Assembly: GCF_003419895.1 (NCBI RefSeq)
Contig: NZ_QPMM01000004.1
Location: 1 to 64,000 of the forward strand
From: Chitinophaga silvatica
GTDB taxonomy: Bacteria; Bacteroidota; Bacteroidia; Chitinophagales; Chitinophagaceae
Direction of reading: 5' to 3'
Length of the DNA: 64,000 bases
Both the position numbers and the translations under genes were made by a program. The notes below the pieces were generated by a model. That model saw only the letters and a list, made by a program, of their open reading frames with translations. It was not told the DNA's origin and did not search any database. Shown here piece after piece: positions 35,307-43,743 of this stretch; positions within the stretch are counted from its first letter, which is position 1, and every line of letters starts with the position of its first letter.

Positions 35307-35777
35307 TCAGGCGCTTATCGGTTGCTCGTATTTGAATATCGGGTGAAGATTATTACTGTGGTTTTCTTGCGTTTGTTTGTATTTCAGGTAATAGAAGATG
35401 GCGAGAAACAAGAAAACCTTAGACATAATGAAGAAGATAATAAAGAATACCTTCCACCATCTGTGAACAGTAATATGATCCTTATCTTTTTGCTGAATAT
35501 TGATAAAAGTATAATTGGCTCCGGGATCTGGTTCGGCATATGCACTTCCGTTTTCCCAGCGAATTCGTTGCATTACCCTATCCTTAATTTCAGCAGGAGG
35601 CAAAGCAGGCTCATCAAACGCGGCTCTTTCCAGGCGACGTTCAACAATATCTATTTCTGTATCCAGTTCTGGATACAAACGTCTCATTTGCTGTAGCTCC
35701 AATGCTTCCTCCTCTGTCACTAACCCTAGCACATAAGACTCAATGATACCGCTTTCGATGTAAAATTTTAGTTCCAA
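35307..35777 (-). CDS. Anti-sigma factor-like membrane protein (first of a tandem pair)
   Basis: 156 aa, start TTG; the start aligns with its paralogue's start and the reading frame overlaps the sigma gene by 10 bp, so translation is probably coupled. It opens with ELKFYIESGIIESYVLGLVTEEEALEL, then a linker with ALPPAEIKDRVMQRI, a transmembrane helix (about 108-130) and a short tail. By analogy with RskA-type proteins it would hold the upstream ECF sigma at the membrane. The tail is too short for a sensor domain, so signal input probably comes through regulated proteolysis or a partner. Confidence 0.82.
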   Translation of the reverse strand: MELKFYIESGIIESYVLGLVTEEEALELQQMRRLYPELDTEIDIVERRLERAAFDEPALPPAEIKDRVMQRIRWENGSAYAEPDPGANYTFINIQQKDKDHITVHRWWKVFFIIFFIMSKVFLFLAIFYYLKYKQTQENHSNNLHPIFKYEQPISA

Positions 35778-36337
35778 TTATTTTTTAAGAATTGTCTGAA
35801 AGATCGCATCGCTTCTTTCAGGGTTTCATTTATTTGCTCTTCAGGCATTGCCATAATCCGAGCTATCGTTGCTATAGATAATCCTTTAAAGTAACATAAC
35901 CGAAAGACCTGCTGCTGATCGGTTGGTAGTATGAGGTAAAACCGTTGAAGCATGCCGTCCTCTTGTTTCATAAGTTCGGAACCTGTAAGAGCCGATTCTG
36001 GTATAGTTTCCTGTATGGCCACCTCCCGTGTTTTACGCATTAACCAGGTAAATAAGGTGTGATGTCCTGAATTTTTAAAAGAACCAATGTGATGAAAGGC
36101 CCAGCTATACACTCTCACTATTACATCCGCTGCTCTGGTTTCAATCGGAACTAATTGTAAAGCAATGTTATAAAGCGCTCCGGCATATCTGTCATACAAC
36201 CATTCTTTCGCTGCGGGATCTCCTACAACCAACCTCTCTATGAGCTGTTGCTCATTTATATGTGCCAAATCTCTCCTCAAGGATATGTTGTATGCCGGTT
36301 TTAATGCTAAAATATAAAAATGTGTCGTAACAGCCAA
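35768..36337 (-). CDS. ECF-type RNA polymerase sigma factor
   Basis: Up to 189 aa. No ATG is available: the longest form starts with TTG at 36337, and an alternative TTG at 36268 gives a protein beginning AHINEQQLIERLVVGDP, where family members usually start. Region 2 is AAKEWLYDRYAGALYNIALQLV...VIVRVYSWAFHHIGSFK, clearly diverged. Region 4 is LPTDQQQVFRLCYFKGLSIATIARIMAMPEEQINETLKEAMRSFRQFL, with an HTH. It heads a unit of sigma plus two anti-sigma paralogues. Region 2.4 is less conserved than in the sigma at 19123, so promoter preference probably differs. Confidence 0.82.
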   Translation of the reverse strand: MAVTTHFYILALKPAYNISLRRDLAHINEQQLIERLVVGDPAAKEWLYDRYAGALYNIALQLVPIETRAADVIVRVYSWAFHHIGSFKNSGHHTLFTWLMRKTREVAIQETIPESALTGSELMKQEDGMLQRFYLILPTDQQQVFRLCYFKGLSIATIARIMAMPEEQINETLKEAMRSFRQFLKNNWN

Positions 36338-36372
36338 TTGAAAGGGTCATTTAAGCGGAAAAGGACAAACTC

Positions 36373-36876
36373 CTACCCCAGCTCTTTTAAATATAACCAA
36401 TACTCCTGGCCCATTATAGGGTCTAGCTGCCGCACAATTTTAAACCCAAATCCTTCATATATACGTCGGGCAGCCGGCATGATAGTACTAGTGTGAAGCC
36501 CAATTAATTTTTCCCCATTTTTGGCTGCAACTTCAATTACATGCCCTGTCAACCGGTTTCCAATTCCTTTCCCTCTCTGATCCGGGTCCACCCCCAACAA
36601 TCTGATATAAGCCCAATTTGCCGGATAAATAGTAGTAGGATTGCCTGATGGCATCAGAAATATTACCCCTACAACCTGGTGAGCTATTAAACTCAGAAAA
36701 CAATGTCCTTTTTCCAATAATTGTGACAAAGACTCTGTATCCTGAAGACTACCTTCCATTTTCGTCCAGAAACCGGGTTCCAATACCTGTTTAAATTCCT
36801 GGTAACTTTTGAGTAAAAGCGCTGCTATCTGGGGCAAATCGCCCTGTTGGGCCGCTCGTAAATGAAGTGTATCCAT
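36373..36876 (-). CDS. GNAT acetyltransferase
   Basis: 167 aa. LHLRAAQQGDLPQIAALLLKSY opens a GNAT fold; the acetyl-CoA binding motif is LLGVDPDQRGKGIGNRLTGHVI (R/Q-x-x-G-x-G/A at QRGKGIG), followed by IGLHTSTIMPAARRIYEGFGFKIV. The closing MGQEYWLYLKEL is common in this subgroup. Substrate unknown. It lies 35 bp upstream of the sigma gene on the same strand and might be its operon leader, although a separate promoter is equally likely. Confidence 0.88.
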   Translation of the reverse strand: MDTLHLRAAQQGDLPQIAALLLKSYQEFKQVLEPGFWTKMEGSLQDTESLSQLLEKGHCFLSLIAHQVVGVIFLMPSGNPTTIYPANWAYIRLLGVDPDQRGKGIGNRLTGHVIEVAAKNGEKLIGLHTSTIMPAARRIYEGFGFKIVRQLDPIMGQEYWLYLKELG

Positions 36877-36982
36877 CTCCGTTACTAGTTTAACAATTCC
36901 TTTATATTAGTTGTTGAATTACCATTATTGAATTTAGACTATTGTGGTGGGTCAACAAACCGTTTTTCCTATCATGATAACC

Positions 36983-36996
36983 TAGTTCGTAAACTA
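36983..36996. promoter_or_regulatory. Palindrome immediately upstream of the CoA-transferase start
   Basis: TAGTT-CGTA-AACTA is a 14-bp dyad ending 8 bp before the ATG at 37005, within the expected leader or transcription start region. A repressor bound here would block transcription. No regulator is adjacent, so the protein is unknown. Confidence 0.45.
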
Positions 36997-37004
36997 AGTT
37001 TAGC

Positions 37005-38276
37005 ATGGCTTATACTTCAATCGCAGCAGCAGTTTCCTTAATACAGTCTGGTCATACCGTTTTTATTCATACCGCAGCCGCAACCCCCAGAGAACTGGTG
37101 TACGCAATGTCGGACCGGTACAAAGAATTAAAAAATGTACGACTGGTAAGCATTCACACAGAGTGGGATGCTCCGTATGCTGATCCTGAGCGATATAAGT
37201 CATTTCAAATTGATGCTTTTTTTGTGGGCAAGAATGTACGACAGGCAGTGAATGAAGGCAGGGCCAATTATGTGCCTATGTTCCTGAGCGAAATACCCCG
37301 TTATTTCAGAACCTGCAATCCCGGGGTAGATGTGGCATTAATCTCCGTTTCTCCCCCTGATAAAAACGGATATTGTACCCTGGGTGTTTCCTGCGATGTA
37401 AGCAAAGCTGCTGTTGATACTGCAAAAATTATCATTGCGGAAGTCAACCCCCGGATGCCTACTGTATTAGGAGATGGTGTAATTCATATATCAAAAATCA
37501 CAGCGGCTGTAGAGGTCGATTACCCTATCTACTCTCAGCCTGTCAAAACCCCAAGTCATATCGATTTATCCATCGGCCGGCACGTTGCTTCCCTGATAGA
37601 AGATGGCGCTACCCTCCAAATGGGAATTGGAGGTATTCCTAATGCCGTGCTGGAATCCCTGCATCAGCATAAAGACCTGGGTATTCACACCGAAATGTTT
37701 TCAGATGGGATTGTTGACCTGGTTGAAAAAGGAGTTATTACCGGTAAGCATAAAAAAGTACATCCGGGTTTATTGATTTCCAGCTTCGCCATAGGCAGCC
37801 AAAGACTTTACAAATTTATGGATACCAATCTGCTTATGCGATTAATGGATGTTGGTTATGTGAATGATCCTTCTATTATCCGTAAGAATCCTAAAGTTAC
37901 TGCCATCAACAGTGCTATCGAAATTGATATTTTCGGACAGGTATGTGCCGACTCAATTGGGTTCAGGCAGTATAGCGGAGTAGGTGGACAAATGGATTTT
38001 ATGAGAGGGGCAGCCCTTTCGGAGAACGGGAAACCCATAATTGCCCTTCCCTCCGTAACCTCAAAAGGGAACTCCAGGATTGTAGCCCAGTTATTACCCG
38101 GAGCCAGCGTAGTTACCACCCGGGCGCATGTACATTATGTAGTCACAGAGTATGGTATTGCTTATCTGCATGGCAAGAATTTGAAACAACGGGCCAGGGC
38201 ACTAATAAACATTGCTCATCCCGATCATAGGAATAAGTTGGAAAAAGACGCATTCGAGATTTTTAAATCTTTTTAA
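37005..38276 (+). CDS. Acetyl-CoA hydrolase/CoA-transferase family protein
   Basis: 423 aa, full length for the Cat1/4-hydroxybutyrate CoA-transferase family. The two-domain fold shows VSPPDKNGYCTLGVSCDVSKAA, LQMGIGGIPNAVL, the active-site glutamate E230 in HTEMFSDG (forms the glutamyl-CoA thioester) and YSGVGGQMDFMRGA plus RIVAQL for CoA binding. It probably moves CoA between acetyl-CoA and another carboxylate such as succinate, propionate or 4-hydroxybutyrate; the true acceptor is unclear. It heads a plus-strand run with an LpxR-like gene (18-bp gap). Confidence 0.9.
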   Translation: MAYTSIAAAVSLIQSGHTVFIHTAAATPRELVYAMSDRYKELKNVRLVSIHTEWDAPYADPERYKSFQIDAFFVGKNVRQAVNEGRANYVPMFLSEIPRYFRTCNPGVDVALISVSPPDKNGYCTLGVSCDVSKAAVDTAKIIIAEVNPRMPTVLGDGVIHISKITAAVEVDYPIYSQPVKTPSHIDLSIGRHVASLIEDGATLQMGIGGIPNAVLESLHQHKDLGIHTEMFSDGIVDLVEKGVITGKHKKVHPGLLISSFAIGSQRLYKFMDTNLLMRLMDVGYVNDPSIIRKNPKVTAINSAIEIDIFGQVCADSIGFRQYSGVGGQMDFMRGAALSENGKPIIALPSVTSKGNSRIVAQLLPGASVVTTRAHVHYVVTEYGIAYLHGKNLKQRARALINIAHPDHRNKLEKDAFEIFKSF

Positions 38277-38294
38277 TGGTTTAATACTAACAAT

Positions 38295-39311
38295 ATGAAA
38301 TATTTGCTGTCATGTTTCTGGTTTTGTCTTACCTCTATTTCAGCTATTACGGCTACCGCCCAGGTAACACAAGACGCTACACGGCAGATTCAGATCTATG
38401 AAGACGATGATTATTTCAACGTCTGGGGAAGAGGTACAGACAGGGCATATAGTAATGGAACCGGACTAGGTTACATCTATATGAAAAATAAAAAATCCAC
38501 CTTTCTCGATAAAATCCTGCTTCATCAGGCGGGTGCAGATGCCATTAATGTATTTGAATGGGATCTTATGCAAATCATGATCACTCCCAATGAAATTGCA
38601 GATACCAGCTACCAGCCGAAAGACTTCTATTATGCGGGCGCTTTATTTGCTACACATGCCCTCAACTCATATAATCCCATTAAAAAATATAGCTTTCGGA
38701 CAGAAATAGTATTTGGGGTGATGGGCCCCTGGTCTTTCACTAAAGAAGCACAAACTTTCTTCCATAAGTTAATTAGTTATCAACCGCCCAGGGGATGGGA
38801 AAACCAGGTACCTAATTCTCCCCTGCTTAACTACAACTTTACCTTTGAAGTAATGTTATGGAACCCTCTTAAAAGCTTGGAAATCATAGGAGGATTAGAT
38901 GGAAAGGCTGGTACTATGACAACAAGTGGCAGTGTTTATACTTACTTCCGATATGGATTGATGAACCCTTATTTTGGAGATATTAACCTGGCCAGAGGTA
39001 CGAAGCGGCGTTTTCAACTCTATGTGATAGCCCGACCCCAGGTTTCCGTAATTGCTTATAATGCTTTGCTGCAAGGAGGGATTTTCAGATCTACCAGCAG
39101 CAACTTTGAGGAATTGTCGGGCGAACAGAGAACGCATATGAGAAATTTCACAATAGGGATGGATTATGGAATAGGGATAGTTATTAAAAGAACTACGATT
39201 AGTTATACCCAGAAAACCCAGACTGAGTGGATGAGCGGAACCGGTAAACATTCAGTAGGAAATATTACCTTACTTATTCCCATCTCCCGTAAAACTATTC
39301 CCGAAAAATAA
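38295..39311 (+). CDS. LpxR-family outer-membrane lipid A deacylase
   Basis: 338 aa with signal peptide (cleavage about residue 23, ITATAQ). The N-terminal block IQIYEDDDYFNVWGRGTDRAYSNGTGLGY matches LpxR, whose catalytic site uses residues in the Asp-rich N-terminus and the YSNG loop. The central VMGPWSFTKEAQTFFHKLI...RGWENQV also fits the family, with the candidate catalytic His in FFHKL. LpxR removes the 3'-acyloxyacyl chain of lipid A in the outer membrane. Why it is linked to a CoA-transferase is unclear. Weak C-terminal strands (VGNITLLIPISR) complete the barrel. Confidence 0.8.
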   Translation: MKYLLSCFWFCLTSISAITATAQVTQDATRQIQIYEDDDYFNVWGRGTDRAYSNGTGLGYIYMKNKKSTFLDKILLHQAGADAINVFEWDLMQIMITPNEIADTSYQPKDFYYAGALFATHALNSYNPIKKYSFRTEIVFGVMGPWSFTKEAQTFFHKLISYQPPRGWENQVPNSPLLNYNFTFEVMLWNPLKSLEIIGGLDGKAGTMTTSGSVYTYFRYGLMNPYFGDINLARGTKRRFQLYVIARPQVSVIAYNALLQGGIFRSTSSNFEELSGEQRTHMRNFTIGMDYGIGIVIKRTTISYTQKTQTEWMSGTGKHSVGNITLLIPISRKTIPEK

Positions 39312-39333
39312 CGTTATATAGAAAAATTAAAGC

Positions 39334-39858
39334 ATGTTTTACACCCGTATCTTTGTTTTACTGGCCACAGTATTCTTAATCGCATCCTGCGGAGGGAACC
39401 ATAAAACCTCTCAGACAGATACCAGCTTAGGTGTTTCTGCAGCAGTTAATAGCCAATTAGATGTAAATCCACTTTCCGGGTATTTTCTTAAAAATACTAT
39501 TCAGGTTAATGACAGTCTGACCTTTTGGATCATTGATAATCAGCAAACATTTGATAGCTTGTTTGGAGTGGCTAAAACCATGACAAACAAAATCACCCAA
39601 CCAGATTTTGGTACTCAGATAGTTGTGGCGGCTACTATGCCACCAACCTACTACAATACACAAATAGAACTGGCAGATGCCACATTAGACGACGACACTA
39701 ATGATGCCACTATGCGGTTTACCGCCATTGGTAATGCCAATAAAAGCAGTTCCTCTATTATTCCTCTCTGGTTGGGCACTGTGCCTAAAATGGGAAAGAG
39801 TACTTTTAGCTTCTATAATGGTGACAAATTAGTAACAACAATTACCACTGAGCAGTAG
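39334..39858 (+). CDS. Hypothetical lipoprotein
   Basis: 174 aa. Lipobox IASC (Cys19) is followed by a GGNHKTSQTDTS linker. The mature domain is probably all-beta (SGYFLKNTIQVNDSLTFWIIDNQQTFDSLFG) and ends in FSFYNGDKLVTTITTEQ. The phrase QTFDSLFG...FGTQIVVAATMP recalls small Bacteroidota protease-inhibitor-like lipoproteins, but I cannot assign a family. It lies 22 bp after the LpxR-like gene, so it is likely in the same operon and envelope-associated. Confidence 0.7.
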   Translation: MFYTRIFVLLATVFLIASCGGNHKTSQTDTSLGVSAAVNSQLDVNPLSGYFLKNTIQVNDSLTFWIIDNQQTFDSLFGVAKTMTNKITQPDFGTQIVVAATMPPTYYNTQIELADATLDDDTNDATMRFTAIGNANKSSSSIIPLWLGTVPKMGKSTFSFYNGDKLVTTITTEQ

Positions 39859-39903
39859 GGAATTTTCATATCTGGCTTTCTTCTTTCTCCTTATCTTCGC
39901 TCC

Positions 39904-41364
39904 ATGAATCAATTTTTCAGGAGCTGGGTTTTCTGGCTGATGTCTATTTTCGCTTCGGTTGTACTTACAAGATGCGCCAATATAGTACCACCAAGTGGGG
40001 GGCCTAAGGATACATTAGCACCGGTTGTGCTAAGAGCAACACCACCCGACTCTACGCTGCATTTCAATAGCAAGAAGATAACTTTTGTATTTGATGAATT
40101 TATTGAACTGGATAATGTGAACGATAAACTGATAGTTTCTCCTACCCTGACCCGGTTTCCAATCATTACAGCCAAACTGCATACTCTTACTATAGAAATT
40201 AAGGATACACTGAAAGAAAATACAACCTATACATTCAATCTGGCAGATGCTGTAAGAGATATCAATGAAAGAAATGCCATTCCCGATTTCCAATACGTTT
40301 TCTCAACCGGTGATTATCTGGATAGTTTGCAGGTTACCGGTACTATAATCGATGCAGAATCAGGACGACTCGATAGTAATGTGGCAGTTATGCTCTATCG
40401 CGGATTGGAAGATTCGATTGTTACGAAAGAAAAACCTGTGTATTACGCTAAATCTAAGGGTGATGGGTCTTTCAGATTTAAAAATCTGGCTCCCGGCACT
40501 TATAAGATCTTTGCCTTAAAGGAAGAAGATCGCGATTTACAGTATAGTCAGCCTACTGAGTTGATTGCCTTTTTAGAAGCTCCAATAGTTTTAAAAGAAA
40601 GTAATATTTCCGGAGTAAATATGTTGCTGTTCATGGAAAATGACAGTACTATCAAACCGCCGCCGGAACCAATTGATTCTACCGACCTGCAACAGGAGGA
40701 GGAACCAGATAAAAAGAAAAAGAAATTGCCAAAACTGACTGCTACAGCGCAACTCAGTGGTGGCTTACAAGAACTACCGGCACCACTGAAAATTACATTC
40801 TCGCTTCCGTTGAGAAACCTGGATAGTAACAGGGTTATTCTGGGAGAAGACAGTGCCTATAATCCAGTGACTTTTACCAGCACAATGGATTCAACAAAAA
40901 CTACCCTGACTGTCGGATATGCCTGGAAAGAGGGAACGCCTTACCAGTTAATTATTCCAAAGGATGCCGCAACGGATACGGCAGGGCAGCAACTGGCAAG
41001 GGCCGATACCATTAAGTTCAGGTCAAAGAAAATCAGTGATTACGCAATATTCACCGTTACAGAGCTGAATATCAGCGATAGTGCAAAACAGGCTATTAAT
41101 GATAGTTCAATGCATTATGTAGTACAACTGGTACAGGATAAAACTGTTAAATATTCCGGTACTATCGTAAATGGTAAGTGGAGCCAACGTTTCATTACAC
41201 CTGGAGAGTATGAAGTGCGGCTGTTGCTGGATAAAAATGGTAATGGTAAATGGGATCGCGGAAGCTACTTTAAAGAGCCGAAACGACAGCCAGAGAGAGT
41301 GATTATTATTGATAAAGTGAACTTAAAAGCTTTTTGGACGGTACCTAAGAAAATAAGTATCTGA
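39904..41364 (+). CDS. Ig-like (PF13205, Big_5-type) outer-membrane lipoprotein
   Basis: 486 aa. The N-terminus carries a lipoprotein signal with the strongly conserved RCANIVPPSGGPKDTLAP after the membrane segment. A first bacterial Ig-like domain (about 38-135) has ITFVFDEFIELDN and NTTYTFNLADAVRDINERN, characteristic of PF13205. A carboxypeptidase-regulatory-like beta domain follows (about 140-235), then a second Ig-like region. One such gene is common in Bacteroidota genomes, but its function is unsettled; it is probably an outer-membrane or surface structural lipoprotein. The start ATG at 39904 keeps the signal. Confidence 0.85.
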   Translation: MNQFFRSWVFWLMSIFASVVLTRCANIVPPSGGPKDTLAPVVLRATPPDSTLHFNSKKITFVFDEFIELDNVNDKLIVSPTLTRFPIITAKLHTLTIEIKDTLKENTTYTFNLADAVRDINERNAIPDFQYVFSTGDYLDSLQVTGTIIDAESGRLDSNVAVMLYRGLEDSIVTKEKPVYYAKSKGDGSFRFKNLAPGTYKIFALKEEDRDLQYSQPTELIAFLEAPIVLKESNISGVNMLLFMENDSTIKPPPEPIDSTDLQQEEEPDKKKKKLPKLTATAQLSGGLQELPAPLKITFSLPLRNLDSNRVILGEDSAYNPVTFTSTMDSTKTTLTVGYAWKEGTPYQLIIPKDAATDTAGQQLARADTIKFRSKKISDYAIFTVTELNISDSAKQAINDSSMHYVVQLVQDKTVKYSGTIVNGKWSQRFITPGEYEVRLLLDKNGNGKWDRGSYFKEPKRQPERVIIIDKVNLKAFWTVPKKISI

Positions 41365-41400
41365 GGCCGGGGTACATTCCATTATTACTAACTTTAAGAT

Positions 41401-42021
41401 ATGGTTTTTTCGTCTGCATTAATTGAAAACGCGGTAAATGAATTTGCCAAGCTTCCGGGCATTGGCAAGAAAACTGCCCTTCGTCTGATCCTTCATTTAT
41501 TAAAACAGGATACAACACAGGTACAGCAGTTCAGTGAGGCTATTGCACGAATGCGCCAGCAAATCAAGTTTTGCAAAGTTTGTCACAATGTGTCTGATGC
41601 CGAGGTATGTGGCATCTGTAGCAATCATTCCCGTCATAAACAGGTAGTTTGTGTAGTAGAAAGTATCCGGGATGTGATGGCGATTGAAAATACACAGCAA
41701 TTCAACGGACTTTATCATGTGCTGGGTGGCATTATATCACCGGTTGATGGTGTGGGGCCCGATCAGCTGAATATTCACAGCCTTGTAGAACGTGTTCAGC
41801 ATCAGGGAGTTGAGGAAGTAATTATGGCGGTGAGCCCAACTATTGAAGGGGATACTACTATCTACTATCTCTCAAAAAGGCTGAAAGATTGGCCTGTTAA
41901 AATCACCACTATTGCCAGGGGTATTGCTTTTGGGGGAGAGCTGGAATATGCAGATGAGATGACCCTCGCCCGCTCTATCAGTAACAGATTGCCACTCGAA
42001 AGTTACGTTCAGAACAAATAA
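41401..42021 (+). CDS. recR: Recombination mediator protein RecR
   Basis: 206 aa, full length. RecR works with RecO/RecF to load RecA on gapped DNA. The N-terminal helix-hairpin-helix (AKLPGIGKKTALRLILHLL) is followed by a C4 zinc finger (CKVCHNVSDAEVCGIC), the Toprim domain (VCVVESIRDVMAIE, VIMAVSPTIEGDTTIYYL) and the closing ARGIAFGGELEYADEMTLARSISNR motif. It lies 36 bp after the Ig-like lipoprotein gene and may share its transcript. No dnaX is nearby. Confidence 0.97.
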   Translation: MVFSSALIENAVNEFAKLPGIGKKTALRLILHLLKQDTTQVQQFSEAIARMRQQIKFCKVCHNVSDAEVCGICSNHSRHKQVVCVVESIRDVMAIENTQQFNGLYHVLGGIISPVDGVGPDQLNIHSLVERVQHQGVEEVIMAVSPTIEGDTTIYYLSKRLKDWPVKITTIARGIAFGGELEYADEMTLARSISNRLPLESYVQNK

Positions 42022-42050
42022 TTCAGGTTATCTATATATAACAAAAAAAT

Positions 42051-42073
42051 ACGGGTGCTCAATAGCACCCGTC
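42051..42073 (-). terminator. Bidirectional terminator between recR and a small minus-strand gene
   Basis: ACGGGTGCT-CAAT-AGCACCCGT, a perfect 9-bp stem. The T run is seven on the minus strand and weak (CTTCGTTT) on the plus strand, so it mainly serves the 42111-42323 gene. Confidence 0.85.
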
Positions 42074-42110
42074 TTCGTTTAACCTGTAATTCCACGTTAT
42101 GAAAAAGTCG

Positions 42111-42323
42111 TCAGCTCTCTTTCTTTGGAGAAGATTGCTGAAATAATGTATGATTGGTTTCTGATTCTTTCTGTAACTCTTTCCACCGCTGCATTTCATA
42201 TTTATTCAGAAAACATACCTTGAAAACTTCAGGCTGATTCTGATCCACCAATTGATACACTGGTTGTAAACCCAGGCTGGCCAGGTGTTTATGCAGTGTA
42301 TGGATATGTTCTGATATTGTCAT
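42111..42323 (-). CDS. Small hypothetical protein
   Basis: 70 aa, ATG start, no signal peptide. The N-terminus TISEHIHTLHKHLASLGLQPVYQLVDQ is probably helical and the middle (PEVFKVCFLNKYEMQRWKELQKES) charged. I recognise no family. Followed by a good minus-strand terminator at 42051-42073, which supports transcription. A small cytoplasmic accessory protein is all that can be said. Confidence 0.5.
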   Translation of the reverse strand: MTISEHIHTLHKHLASLGLQPVYQLVDQNQPEVFKVCFLNKYEMQRWKELQKESETNHTLFQQSSPKKES

Positions 42324-42712
42324 ATCTGAGGTATTTTGTTGTAATAAATGTTAAGAAAAAACTTAATGACAATTAGATCAATTGCAGCAGCAATTATATG
42401 AGGTGCAGGCGGAGGGCTGGTGGGTGGCCATGGCCATTTGATTCATTATATTTCTATCACTGTATTGCATGTCTATATATTACCCTACAAATATAATAGA
42501 CTTTATAGACTTCTTCCAAATTAATTTTATGTTAATAGCCAAAATCTATAATACAACCTGCAGATATAGTTAATCACCAATACACCTTTGGAGGCCTTCA
42601 GAAAACCATAAAATAGCCAATAAAAGGTTATATTTGTAGCCTCTTTGGGGTGGATTTGTTTATTGTTCGACCCCACAGTTTAACTGTAACTAATAAACAA
42701 TCTTGCTTTATT
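42324..42712. other. metH upstream region
   Basis: 389 bp without a convincing ORF. The stretch 42400-42440 is a G-rich patch (GGCGGAGGGCTGGTGGGTGGCC) unlike the AT-rich surroundings. No clear cobalamin riboswitch (B12 box GCCACTG) or SAM riboswitch was recognised. TATATTTG at 42629-42636 is the likely -7 element of metH. Confidence 0.4.
42629..42636 (+). promoter_or_regulatory. -7 element of the split metH operon
   Basis: TATATTTG is an exact TAnnTTTG match, giving a leader of about 70 nt before the ATG at 42713. The -33 region lacks a clean TTG. The position argues against the upstream GTG at 42650 as start codon. Confidence 0.5.
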
Positions 42713-43726
42713 ATGAAATCTTTACAAGACTGCGCTAATGAGCGCATACTCATTATCGATGGTGCAATGGGCACCATGATTCAAAGATATAAACTCCAGG
42801 AATCAGATTACAGAGGAACGAGATTTGCAGACTACCCTAGCGATCTAAAAGGCAATAATGATCTGCTCAACCTTACACAGCCTCAAATCATAGAAGCCAT
42901 TCACAAAGAATACCTGGAAGCTGGCGCTGATATTATTGAAACCAATACTTTCAGCAGCACCACTATTGCCATGGCAGATTATGACATGCAGGAACTAGCC
43001 TTTGAGCTGAATGTAGCTGCTGCAAAAATTGCTAAAAAGGCAGCAATGGAGTATACCGCCAAAAACCCCGATAAACCAAGATTTGTTGCCGGTGCTATTG
43101 GCCCAATGAACAAAACATTATCATTATCCCCCGACGTAAATAATCCTGGGTTTCGCTCCGTTACTTTTGATGAAGTAGCTACCGCATATGAAGAGCAAAT
43201 ACAGGGATTACATGAAGGCGGAGCAGATATCCTGCTAATCGAAACAATATTCGATACACTGAATAGTAAAGCAGCTATCTATGCTATTAAAAAGTATTTC
43301 AGACGCATTGGCCAGGAACCTTTGCCAATTATGATATCTGGTACCATTACCGATGCTTCCGGCAGAACCCTTAGTGGCCAAACCCTGGAGGCCTTTTACA
43401 TTTCCGTAATGCATGCCAACCCATTCTCTATTGGTTTGAACTGCGCTTTGGGCGGTCAGCAAATGAGGCCTTATGTTGAAGAACTTTCCAATATCGCCAG
43501 TTGTTATGTAAGCTGCTACCCTAATGCCGGCTTACCTAATGCTTTTGGTGAATATGATGAAGAACCTGAAGATACTGCCTGCATTATTGAAGATTTTGCT
43601 CAATCAGGATTTGTAAATATTGTTGGTGGATGTTGTGGAACCACACCTGATCATATCCGTCATATTGCCGATCATGTGAAACAAATTAAACCACGCCAGA
43701 AACCAGAATTAGCTGAAACTGCCTAA
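42713..43726 (+). CDS. metH: Methionine synthase N-terminal part: homocysteine S-methyltransferase module
   Basis: 337 aa from the ATG at 42713; the GTG at 42650 would add residues unlike the family. This is the homocysteine-binding Zn module of cobalamin-dependent methionine synthase: [33 protein letters not shown] and three zinc cysteines in GLNCALGG and [12 protein letters not shown]. In E. coli it is the first third of the single MetH. Here a real stop (TAA at 43724-43726) and an 17-bp gap separate it from the rest, with a fresh ATG. I recall the split as usual in Bacteroidota, so it is a gene fission rather than a broken gene. Confidence 0.93.
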   Translation: MKSLQDCANERILIIDGAMGTMIQRYKLQESDYRGTRFADYPSDLKGNNDLLNLTQPQIIEAIHKEYLEAGADIIETNTFSSTTIAMADYDMQELAFELNVAAAKIAKKAAMEYTAKNPDKPRFVAGAIGPMNKTLSLSPDVNNPGFRSVTFDEVATAYEEQIQGLHEGGADILLIETIFDTLNSKAAIYAIKKYFRRIGQEPLPIMISGTITDASGRTLSGQTLEAFYISVMHANPFSIGLNCALGGQQMRPYVEELSNIASCYVSCYPNAGLPNAFGEYDEEPEDTACIIEDFAQSGFVNIVGGCCGTTPDHIRHIADHVKQIKPRQKPELAETA

Positions 43727-43743
43727 TTATACTAATAGCAACA

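Noticed and set aside
42324..42712. Cobalamin or SAM riboswitch before metH
   Set aside because: No B12 box or SAM aptamer helices could be recognised by eye; a covariance search (Infernal with Rfam cobalamin and SAM models) would decide.
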